A stretch of DNA of 5,117 nt from Bacteroidales bacterium UBA1725 (GTDB taxonomy: Bacteria > Bacteroidota > Bacteroidia > Bacteroidales > UBA932), in the NCBI GenBank assembly GCA_002315815.1, contig DCIN01000044.1, positions 1,137 to 6,253 on the forward strand. The letters are read 5' to 3'. The notes under the pieces were generated by a model, which had not been told where the DNA came from, searched no databases, and saw only the letters and a program-made list of their open reading frames with translations. Both the position numbers and the translations under genes were made by a program. The number at the start of each line of letters is the position of its first letter. Positions within the stretch are counted from its first letter, which is position 1. Below are positions 1 to 4,871 of the stretch, piece after piece.

Positions 1-9
1 TATCATCAG

Positions 10-891
10 ATGACAGGCCATCACCAGTTATCGGCTGACACCTTGTTCATTGTCAATCCTATTTCCGGTGCGCGTGGAAAAGATGGCATAGTGGACCGGC
101 TTCTTGCCACCGGATGCAGTGTGGTTGTGACAGAGTATGCCGGACACGCAGTTACTCTGGCAAGGAACTGCGTCGAGAATACCGTTGTCGCCGTCGGCGG
201 CGACGGCACAGTAAACGAGGTGGCCAGAGGACTTCTGGGAACGGGAAAGCGTTTTGGAATAATACCCTGCGGCAGCGGTGACGGACTGGCCCTGCATCTT
301 GGCATCAGCAGAAATATTGACAAGGCTCTTGCTGTCCTCGAAAGGGGCCGGACGAAGATGATGGACTGCGCCGAGGTGAATGGGAGACCTTTCTTTTCCG
401 TGTGCGGTACAGGCCTTGATGCTGAGGTCAGCGAAAATTTTGCCAAAGCCCACACCCGCGGACTCGCAACCTATATCAGAGAAGCCATCAAGACCTGGAG
501 AAATTTCCGCCCGGAGGAATACGAAATCGAATGTGACGGAGTCAAACGTAGTGTGAAGGCTGTTCTGATTACTGCAGGCAACTCGGACCAGTGGGGGAAT
601 GGGGCCAGAATCACCCCTCTTGCACGCTGTGACGACGGTCTGCTTGACCTTAGCGTGATTCTTCCTGTCAAAACCGTCAATCTGCCGGTACTGGCCTTCA
701 GGCTTATGTCCGGGACACTTTACGGCAGCCCGTATGTCCTGTGTTTCAAGGGGCGCGACATCCATATCCGGAAAAAGGATGCCGGGAATCCTGAATTCAC
801 GGTTCCAGCCCATTATGACGGAGATTTTTTCCGCACCGGGCCTTCCTTGAACATCAGGATTGTACCCGAAAAGATTGAGGTCATCTGCTGA
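10..891 (+). CDS. Diacylglycerol kinase family lipid kinase (DagK/YegS/BmrU-like)
   Basis: Predicted cytosolic or membrane-associated enzyme that phosphorylates a lipid hydroxyl (diacylglycerol or a related lipid) using ATP; the exact substrate cannot be read from sequence. Seen in the 293-aa product: an N-terminal strand and nucleotide loop FIVNPISG (13-20), the T-E...G-H-A element (41-47), the family's signature GGDGTVNEV (63-71), a second glycine loop GSGDGLALHLG (88-98), a central G-T-G-L-D-A element (133-138), and the C-terminal domain motif G-x-x-x-x-P (198-203) leading to DGLLDL (209-214). Length and domain order fit a complete single-domain DAGK_cat protein. The usual GTGND loop is GSGDG here, a variant I associate with Bacteroidetes members. 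The ATG at 10 lies 11 residues before the first core strand, which is reasonable, but the frame is open to the window edge, so an upstream start is possible. The gene converges with the minus-strand gene at 902 across 10 bp. Confidence 0.9.
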   Translation: MTGHHQLSADTLFIVNPISGARGKDGIVDRLLATGCSVVVTEYAGHAVTLARNCVENTVVAVGGDGTVNEVARGLLGTGKRFGIIPCGSGDGLALHLGISRNIDKALAVLERGRTKMMDCAEVNGRPFFSVCGTGLDAEVSENFAKAHTRGLATYIREAIKTWRNFRPEEYEIECDGVKRSVKAVLITAGNSDQWGNGARITPLARCDDGLLDLSVILPVKTVNLPVLAFRLMSGTLYGSPYVLCFKGRDIHIRKKDAGNPEFTVPAHYDGDFFRTGPSLNIRIVPEKIEVIC

Positions 892-901
892 GATTCACTT
901 A

Positions 902-2635
902 CTATAGACGGCGGCTGTATTGTATCTTGAATTCAAGACGATTGGGTTTGTCATTAAAATATTGTAACGCTGAGAACCTTGCGTGCAGGGCGTTTCGCCC
1001 CTGCGGACCGAACTTCAGTGAAACGACTACCGCCCCCGCCCATCCTCGCCCGTAATATGCCGGGACATTGAAACTCTGTGGTGCGTCCCTCTCATATATG
1101 TAGATTCTGTCCTCCCAGTTGTCCACTTTGAAAAGTGTGAACCTGCCCCAGATTCCAAAGCTTCCGGTTCCTGCTGTTCCTTTGTTCACGGTATCGGCAG
1201 TCAGGCGGCTACCGCCCGTGTATCCGGGTTCAAGGTACCATAGCCAGGATGTCCCGGCACAGTGCAATGTTTCATATCTTGCATTGATCTCAAATCCACG
1301 AAGGGAACTTTTCACTTCTGCTCTCATTCCTGCCCTGACGCTGTTTTCTTCCGCAGGAATATATCTGGATGACAGGGTGACTGACGGTTTGACTGACAGA
1401 TTTCCGGTTGTGAATTCCGGCCTCAGTTTCATTGCTGCCTTGTATCTTGCTCTTGTTGTGGAAAAGTTCCAAGCTGCCTCCGCCGACGAACACAGCCAGC
1501 TGTTTTCGAAGCATACTGCTGCACCGCTGTATTCCTTTCTGAACCCGGGACTGTAATAATGCCCCCGGACAGCGAGCTTCTTGCCATAGGCGGGGATCCA
1601 GATTATACCCGCAACAGCGGCCGGAGCCCATTTCCAGTTTGTGGATATTTCAGCGAATATACTCAGGTCCTTGAGCCCCAGTCTGATATCCGCTCCTGCA
1701 TTTTCCGAAGTGGCCGTCACTCCCGCACTTATCACTCTGCCTGTCCAGTTGACGTTGCCTATGCCTATTGTTCCGTTCTTGAACGAACAGGCCGCGCTGA
1801 ATGTGAATTTTCCTGCCGTGACATCCGCTGCAATTCCGCACAGAGTGGATGAGAATGATGATGTCGCTGCTATTCCTCCGCCGTTCTTTGCAAACGATGA
1901 CACGCTGCCCAGACTGTTGATGCTGAATCCGCTCCATTGGCTGAGTCCCTGGCCGAAGCGGGCGGAGAAATCGCCGGCCACTATCTTTCCGGGGAATCTT
2001 TTCCCGTAGTATGCGGCGCTGATTGTGCCCGGACCGATTCGGCTGTTGTCATAGCTGTTTCTCAGGGCCCAGTTGAATTCAAACCTGTCACCGTATGCGA
2101 TTTCCACTTTGCCGCCCTCCTTGTGTTCGTTCCGTGAACTTTCTTGGCGCAGCGCAGTCCGGAGCATTACGCTCGCATCAAGTCTCCTGTTTTCCTTCTG
2201 CCCGGGCGCCAACCTGCTTTTGAGTATTGTGAATTCTTTCAGTGCATTGGATACATCCGTGCCGAATCCGCTGATTAATGCCAGTTCCGAATACGAAAGT
2301 ATGTCACCGTATTCCTGTCTGTACTCAATAAGTGAGTTCATCTGGAACGCGGTAAGCAGTCCGCTTGCCGTCAGTCTGCTGTAGCTCTGAGCGTTGAGGT
2401 CCAGAGGATGTGCAGCATAGCGGGAGTAACGTTCGATTTCGCTTTCGTCGAGTTCTTCGGCGCAGGATGCTCCGCTGAGTACAAGGATTGAGTTGAGGAA
2501 TGATTCGGACCTGTGAGTGTCCCCGGAAGTGTCTTTGAGGGTGTCTTTGAGGGTGTTCCCGTTAGTGTTTTTAGGAGCGCCCTCGGGAGCGCATAGTGTC
2601 TGGATAAATACCAGCATACACAACAAGCTTTTCAT
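902..2635 (-). CDS. Secreted helix-hairpin-helix protein with C-terminal beta-barrel
   Basis: A 577-aa exported protein with a Bacteroidetes-type layout. Residues 1-19 look like a signal peptide (MKS start, hydrophobic core to about C15). No good lipobox is seen there (Q-T-L before C15), so signal peptidase I processing is more likely than lipidation. Residues 23-42 are a low-complexity linker of five [ND]-T-x-x units. Residues about 78-136 form a helix-hairpin-helix region (P-L-D-L-N, then Q-M-N-S-L-I-E-Y-R, then Y-S-E-L-A-L-I-S-G-F), related to the ComEA type. The remainder (about 150-577) alternates polar and aromatic/hydrophobic residues and contains GDFSARFGQGL (221-231), a motif I recall from this family; it reads as an outer membrane beta-barrel. 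The function of the family is not established as far as I know; the helix-hairpin-helix fold suggests nucleic acid or protein binding at the envelope, which is inference. The start at 2635 is chosen because it alone gives the whole signal peptide. The gene diverges from hpt. Confidence 0.8.
   Translation of the reverse strand: MKSLLCMLVFIQTLCAPEGAPKNTNGNTLKDTLKDTSGDTHRSESFLNSILVLSGASCAEELDESEIERYSRYAAHPLDLNAQSYSRLTASGLLTAFQMNSLIEYRQEYGDILSYSELALISGFGTDVSNALKEFTILKSRLAPGQKENRRLDASVMLRTALRQESSRNEHKEGGKVEIAYGDRFEFNWALRNSYDNSRIGPGTISAAYYGKRFPGKIVAGDFSARFGQGLSQWSGFSINSLGSVSSFAKNGGGIAATSSFSSTLCGIAADVTAGKFTFSAACSFKNGTIGIGNVNWTGRVISAGVTATSENAGADIRLGLKDLSIFAEISTNWKWAPAAVAGIIWIPAYGKKLAVRGHYYSPGFRKEYSGAAVCFENSWLCSSAEAAWNFSTTRARYKAAMKLRPEFTTGNLSVKPSVTLSSRYIPAEENSVRAGMRAEVKSSLRGFEINARYETLHCAGTSWLWYLEPGYTGGSRLTADTVNKGTAGTGSFGIWGRFTLFKVDNWEDRIYIYERDAPQSFNVPAYYGRGWAGAVVVSLKFGPQGRNALHARFSALQYFNDKPNRLEFKIQYSRRL
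2517..2576 (-). repeat. 12-bp tandem repeat, five units, in the linker of the HHH/barrel gene
   Basis: Five in-phase 12-bp units, each beginning GTGT on the plus strand: 2517-2528, 2529-2540, 2541-2552, 2553-2564 and 2565-2576. Units two and three are identical (GTGTCTTTGAGG); the others have diverged after GTGT. Because the period is four codons, the coding strand gives five tetrapeptides of pattern [ND]-T-x-x (NTNG, NTLK, DTLK, DTSG, DTHR; residues 23-42) between the signal peptide and the helix-hairpin-helix region. Unit gain or loss would keep the frame. Confidence 0.85.
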
Positions 2636-2652
2636 AATTCGAGTTTAGAGTG

Positions 2653-2660
2653 CAAGTATA
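2653..2660 (-). promoter_or_regulatory. Possible -7 box for the HHH/barrel gene (weak)
   Basis: On the minus strand this reads TATACTTG, one mismatch from the Bacteroidetes -7 consensus TAnnTTTG. It lies 17 nt before the ATG at 2635, leaving a leader of roughly 10-14 nt. No -33 TTTG element is visible at the expected distance. It falls within the 49-bp region shared with the hpt promoter, so the two divergent promoters would overlap. Confidence 0.35.
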
Positions 2661-2672
2661 GCATTTTTTCGC

Positions 2673-2680
2673 TAATTTTG
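2673..2680 (+). promoter_or_regulatory. Bacteroidetes -7 promoter box of hpt-adk
   Basis: TAATTTTG is a full match to the TAnnTTTG -7 consensus recognised by the Bacteroidetes primary sigma factor, preceded by the tract TTTTTTCGC. Only four bases (CATT) separate it from the hpt ATG. Transcription should therefore start at or within a few bases of the start codon, giving a leaderless or near-leaderless mRNA. No convincing -33 element is seen 19-21 nt upstream. Confidence 0.75.
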
Positions 2681-2684
2681 CATT

Positions 2685-3227
2685 ATGGAAAAAATACAGC
2701 TGCACGACAAATTCTTCGTGCCTTACATCTCCAATAACGAGCTTGAGTCCATCATAGATGAAGTGGCTGACAGAATCAACCGTGATTTTGAAGACAAGGG
2801 TATAGTCCCGATCTTCCTTTGTGTTCTGAACGGGGCATTGATGTTTACAGCAGCCATTATGAAGCGTGTCCATTTTGATGCCGAGCTCGTTTCCATAAAG
2901 ATGAGTTCATACGCCGGAACATCATCGACGGGTACGGTTCTCATACCTCTCGGATTGACCGGACCCGTGGCCGGCCGTCACGTAATCATCTTCGAAGACA
3001 TAGTTGATACCGGCAATACCATTGTCGCCCTGAAGGAACTTCTTTTTTCCAAAGGTGCCGCTGACGTGCGCATCTGCACTATGCTTTCCAAGCCTGAGGT
3101 TTATCACAAGCCGGACAAACTCGACTATGTGGGGAAAGAAATCCCCAATAGGTTCATTGTGGGTTACGGTCTGGACTATAACGAACTGGGCCGCAATCTG
3201 GATGGTATTTACATTATTGAACAATAG
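2685..3227 (+). CDS. hpt: Hypoxanthine phosphoribosyltransferase
   Basis: Cytosolic purine salvage enzyme: hypoxanthine (usually also guanine) plus PRPP gives IMP (GMP) and pyrophosphate. The 180-aa product has the usual length and every expected landmark. These are the pyrophosphate loop LNGA (48-51), the flexible-loop residues SSYAG (74-78), the PRPP-binding motif IIFEDIVDTGNT (101-112) with the acidic pair E104-D105, the base-recognition area K-P-E-V-Y...K-P-D-K-L-D-Y-V-G (136-150), and the C-terminal signature IVGYGLDYNELGRNL (158-172). The start at 2685 is supported because the N-terminus MEKIQ aligns with family members I know and there is no other nearby Met in frame. The gene is first in an operon with adk (6-bp gap, no terminator between), so salvaged nucleotides and adenylate interconversion are co-expressed. 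No Shine-Dalgarno sequence is present, as is usual in this phylum. Confidence 0.96.
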   Translation: MEKIQLHDKFFVPYISNNELESIIDEVADRINRDFEDKGIVPIFLCVLNGALMFTAAIMKRVHFDAELVSIKMSSYAGTSSTGTVLIPLGLTGPVAGRHVIIFEDIVDTGNTIVALKELLFSKGAADVRICTMLSKPEVYHKPDKLDYVGKEIPNRFIVGYGLDYNELGRNLDGIYIIEQ

Positions 3228-3233
3228 TTTATT

Positions 3234-3812
3234 ATGAAGTATTACATTCTCTTCGGCCCTCCGGGAGCCGGAAAAGGTACTCACGCAGCAGCAGTGGTCC
3301 GGGACTACAATCTCAAACACCTCTCGACCGGAGAACTCCTCCGTGCGGAGATTGCCGCGGGAACCGAATTGGGCAAGAAGGCCAAGGCTCTCATAGAGGC
3401 CGGAGCACTGGTGCCCGACGAAGTTGTAGAGGGTATGATTGAATCGGCATTCAAAAACACCAAGGGTGTTGATGGATTTCTGCTCGACGGATTCCCCCGT
3501 ACTCTGGCACAGGCTGAGGCACTCGATGCTATGCTTGCAAAGAACGGCGAGGAACTCAGCGGAGTGGTGTCCATAATGATTCCCGATGAACTTATCAGGG
3601 TCAGAATCAAGAAGCGTGCAAATGAGGAAGGCCGTGCCGACGATGCTTCTGACGATACAATCAATAATCGTATCCGCACCTATCACAATCAGACAGAACC
3701 TCTTATCGACTACTACCGCAAGGCTGGAAAGTATCACGAAGTTGCCGGTGACGACCCTGTGCTGGAAGTGAACCGTGCAAGGGTTCTTGCTCTTATGCAG
3801 GAACTCAGTTAA
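3234..3812 (+). CDS. adk: Adenylate kinase (short-lid type)
   Basis: Essential cytosolic enzyme catalysing AMP + ATP to 2 ADP. Seen in the 192-aa product: P-loop GPPGAGKGT (8-16), AMP-site motif H-L-S-T-G-E-L-L-R (29-37), the hinge/AMP region A-L-V-P-D-E-V-V (58-65), the core motif DGFPRTLAQAEAL (85-97), and the lid region from K-K-R (126-128) through GRADD (133-137) to R146/R148. The lid is the short form without a zinc-binding cysteine set. This matches the roughly 190-aa enzymes of Bacteroidetes rather than the 210-220-aa long-lid enzymes. Minor departures are H17 where Q is usual after the P-loop and E34 where D is usual. The start at 3234 places the P-loop at the normal distance. adk is co-transcribed with hpt, and its stop codon lies in the loop of a terminator-like hairpin. 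Confidence 0.96.
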   Translation: MKYYILFGPPGAGKGTHAAAVVRDYNLKHLSTGELLRAEIAAGTELGKKAKALIEAGALVPDEVVEGMIESAFKNTKGVDGFLLDGFPRTLAQAEALDAMLAKNGEELSGVVSIMIPDELIRVRIKKRANEEGRADDASDDTINNRIRTYHNQTEPLIDYYRKAGKYHEVAGDDPVLEVNRARVLALMQELS

Positions 3813-3824
3813 TTTGAGTTCTTG
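3798..3824 (+). terminator. Terminator-like hairpin over the adk stop codon
   Basis: A 10-bp stem pairs 3798-3807 (CAGGAACTCA) with 3815-3824 (TGAGTTCTTG). Seven pairs (GAACTCA/TGAGTTC) are perfect Watson-Crick, and the only wobble, G3800 with T3822, is allowed only in a plus-strand transcript. The 7-nt loop (3808-3814) contains the adk TAA at 3810-3812. The stem is followed by AAATTTTG, a short T tract. This is a plausible intrinsic terminator for hpt-adk, of modest GC content. Confidence 0.55.
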
Positions 3825-3845
3825 AAATTTTGATAATCTAGACAC

Positions 3846-3952
3846 AGAAAAATCAGAGACTCTGAAAATCAAAGATTCTGAGACTCTGATTTTATGGTAT
3901 TTGGATTATGTCGTGGCGGGCTATCTCTACACCCACCGCTCAACCTCCCGCG
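3846..3952 (-). ncRNA. Possible small structured RNA (tentative)
   Basis: No coding gene covers this stretch. On the minus strand a perfect -7 box (3955-3962) is followed by a GC-rich segment that can fold: GGTGGGT (3937-3931) with GCCCGCC (3921-3915), and beneath it GTTG (3944-3941) with CGAC (3913-3910). Three of these pairs (3935/3917, 3931/3921, 3942/3912) are G-U on the minus strand but would be A-C mismatches on the plus strand, so the fold fits a leftward transcript. The large hairpin at 3849-3893 plus five T would end it, giving an RNA of roughly 100 nt. I do not recognise it as a known family. The fold was found by eye and may be chance. Confidence 0.25.
3849..3893. terminator. Long imperfect hairpin, possible bidirectional terminator
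   Basis: The outer stem pairs AAAATCAGAG (3849-3858) with CTCTGATTTT (3884-3893), 10 of 10 perfect. It continues past an A-A mismatch with 3860-3862/3880-3882 and past a T-T mismatch with 3864-3866/3876-3878, closing on a 9-nt loop: 16 pairs in 18 positions. The A/T ends give four T on the plus strand and five T on the minus strand, so it could stop transcripts from either side. It also contains the direct repeat GAGACTCTGA (3856-3865 and 3880-3889). It lies 37 bp after adk, beyond the hairpin at the adk stop. Confidence 0.6.
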
Positions 3953-3954
3953 TC

Positions 3955-3962
3955 CAAAGTTA
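3955..3962 (-). promoter_or_regulatory. Leftward -7 box in the adk/YjbH-like intergenic region
   Basis: The minus strand reads TAACTTTG, a perfect match to TAnnTTTG. There is no gene on that strand immediately downstream, so it would drive only the tentative small RNA or antisense transcription toward the 3' end of adk. No -33 element is evident. It stands back to back, 22 bp away, with the rightward -7 box at 3985. Confidence 0.4.
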
Positions 3963-3984
3963 TTCTTTTTTCGCGAATTAGTGT

Positions 3985-3992
3985 TACTTTTG
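3985..3992 (+). promoter_or_regulatory. Bacteroidetes -7 promoter box of the YjbH-like gene
   Basis: TACTTTTG matches TAnnTTTG fully and is followed by CAAT and then the ATG at 3997, the same 4-nt spacing as at hpt. The tract TTTTTTCGC also occurs upstream (3966-3974), as at hpt. Transcription should start at about 3996-4000. If it starts just after 3997, the first ATG would be lost and the ATG at 4021 would be used. Confidence 0.7.
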
Positions 3993-3996
3993 CAAT

Positions 3997-4812
3997 ATGC
4001 GTCAAGATAGCACGTACCGTATGAGAAGATTCCTTATCACGCTTTCAACCTTGCTCCTTTCCAGCCTTTGCGCAAATGCGCAGTTCAATGACTGCATCAC
4101 GGGCCTCCTGCAGGCCCCGTCGGCTGAGATGGAGAGGAAAGGAACTTTGTTGATAACAAACAATTTCCTCAACGAAACAGCTACACCCAAGGCCTGGTAT
4201 TACAACACTTTCGGTTACGGTCTGGATATCACTCTCTGGTCACGTCTGGAACTCGCTTATGTGATGACCATATTCGATGAGAAGAATCATCCCTACGAGG
4301 GTCAGTCCTACCGTTCGTCCATACTATTCAACCAAGACAGGCATTTTGCGGCCAAAGTCTTGCTTTTCAAGGAGAAGGAGTTCGGATGGTCCTGGATGCC
4401 GGCGATTGCTCTGGGTGTGAGTGACCCCTTTACCGCCAATGATGGCAAAGGCTATATTGAGTCCGATGTGTCAGTTGATTACAACGGCTATTTCAACAGA
4501 TTCTTTGCCGTCGCCACAAAACATTTCAACACTGGCTGGGGCGAATTCGGCATCACCGCCGGTTACCAGTACAGTCTCAGGAAGGATTACAACAGGAAGG
4601 GGCCCGTTGGAGGAATCACCTGGAGACCCTCCTGGCTTCAGAATCGTGTCTTCAGTCCGCAGTTGGTGGTTGAATATGACGCCAACACCTTCAATGCCGG
4701 CATCAAGGCCCTGATATGGGACGACAGGTTCGAGCTTATGTTCGATATGCAGAATTTCCGTTGGATAAACTTCGGACTCAGATTCAGACTTCACATAAAG
4801 GGCGGTGTTTAA
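3997..4812 (+). CDS. YjbH-like outer membrane beta-barrel protein
   Basis: Predicted exported outer membrane beta-barrel of 271 aa. In enterobacteria YjbH belongs to an exopolysaccharide-associated operon; the role of the shorter Bacteroidetes relatives is not established. Numbering from the ATG at 4021: signal peptide 1-20 (MRR, hydrophobic 4-17, cleavage site A-N-A before Q21); the family-like segment GLLQAPSAEMERKGTL (28-43); then amphipathic strands rich in Tyr/Trp/Phe to the end, finishing F-G-L-R-F-R-L-H-I-K-G-G-V. There are two candidate starts. ATG 3997 is 4 nt after the -7 box, as at hpt, and adds eight residues. ATG 4021 gives a conventional signal peptide and a leader of about 20 nt. 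The coordinates use the longer form; I consider 4021 about equally likely. The protein is much shorter than enteric YjbH (about 700 aa) but appears complete. The family assignment is by recognition of the N-terminal motif only. Confidence 0.7.
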   Translation: MRQDSTYRMRRFLITLSTLLLSSLCANAQFNDCITGLLQAPSAEMERKGTLLITNNFLNETATPKAWYYNTFGYGLDITLWSRLELAYVMTIFDEKNHPYEGQSYRSSILFNQDRHFAAKVLLFKEKEFGWSWMPAIALGVSDPFTANDGKGYIESDVSVDYNGYFNRFFAVATKHFNTGWGEFGITAGYQYSLRKDYNRKGPVGGITWRPSWLQNRVFSPQLVVEYDANTFNAGIKALIWDDRFELMFDMQNFRWINFGLRFRLHIKGGV

Positions 4813-4819
4813 ACCGCCC
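4800..4819 (+). terminator. GC-rich hairpin over the stop codon of the YjbH-like gene
   Basis: GGGCGGT (4800-4806) pairs perfectly with ACCGCCC (4813-4819) around a 6-nt loop that contains the TAA at 4810-4812. The stem is strong, but it is followed by CCACTGTGCC rather than a T tract. It may be a weak or factor-dependent terminator, a 3'-end stabiliser, or a partial attenuator before the GH2 gene. Confidence 0.4.
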
Positions 4820-4871
4820 CCACTGTGCCAATCCCAGAGATTCGCACAGAATAACACAAATAAATACTTGA

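Noticed and set aside
190..207. Perfect inverted repeat GCCGTCG / CGACGGC with a 4-nt spacer inside the lipid kinase gene
   Set aside because: It encodes the conserved V-G-G-D-G motif with GC-rich codons. The symmetry is explained by the amino acid sequence and there is no regulatory context.
28..813. A 261-codon minus-strand open frame opposite the lipid kinase
   Set aside because: It is a shadow of a well-supported DAGK-family gene. No family motif, signal peptide or promoter supports it.
2462..2487. Lipobox-like segment L-S-G-A-S-C (residues 53-58) in the HHH/barrel protein
   Set aside because: It is well inside the mature protein, after the signal peptide and the repeat linker, in a region that aligns with the helical stretch before the helix-hairpin-helix region in this family.
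2922..3872. A 316-codon open frame on the minus strand opposite hpt and adk
   Set aside because: It lies antisense to two certain housekeeping genes whose codon usage leaves the opposite frame open. Its translation is rich in Cys, His and Ser with no recognisable domain.
3908..4024. Small open frame of 38 codons (MSWRAI...) ahead of the YjbH-like gene
   Set aside because: It runs through the -7 promoter box and the start region of the next gene in another frame, has no promoter of its own, and its translation resembles nothing I know.
4863..4870. AATACTTG as a -7 box for the GH2 gene
   Set aside because: It has two mismatches to TAnnTTTG and ends one base before the ATG, so the transcript would start inside the coding sequence.
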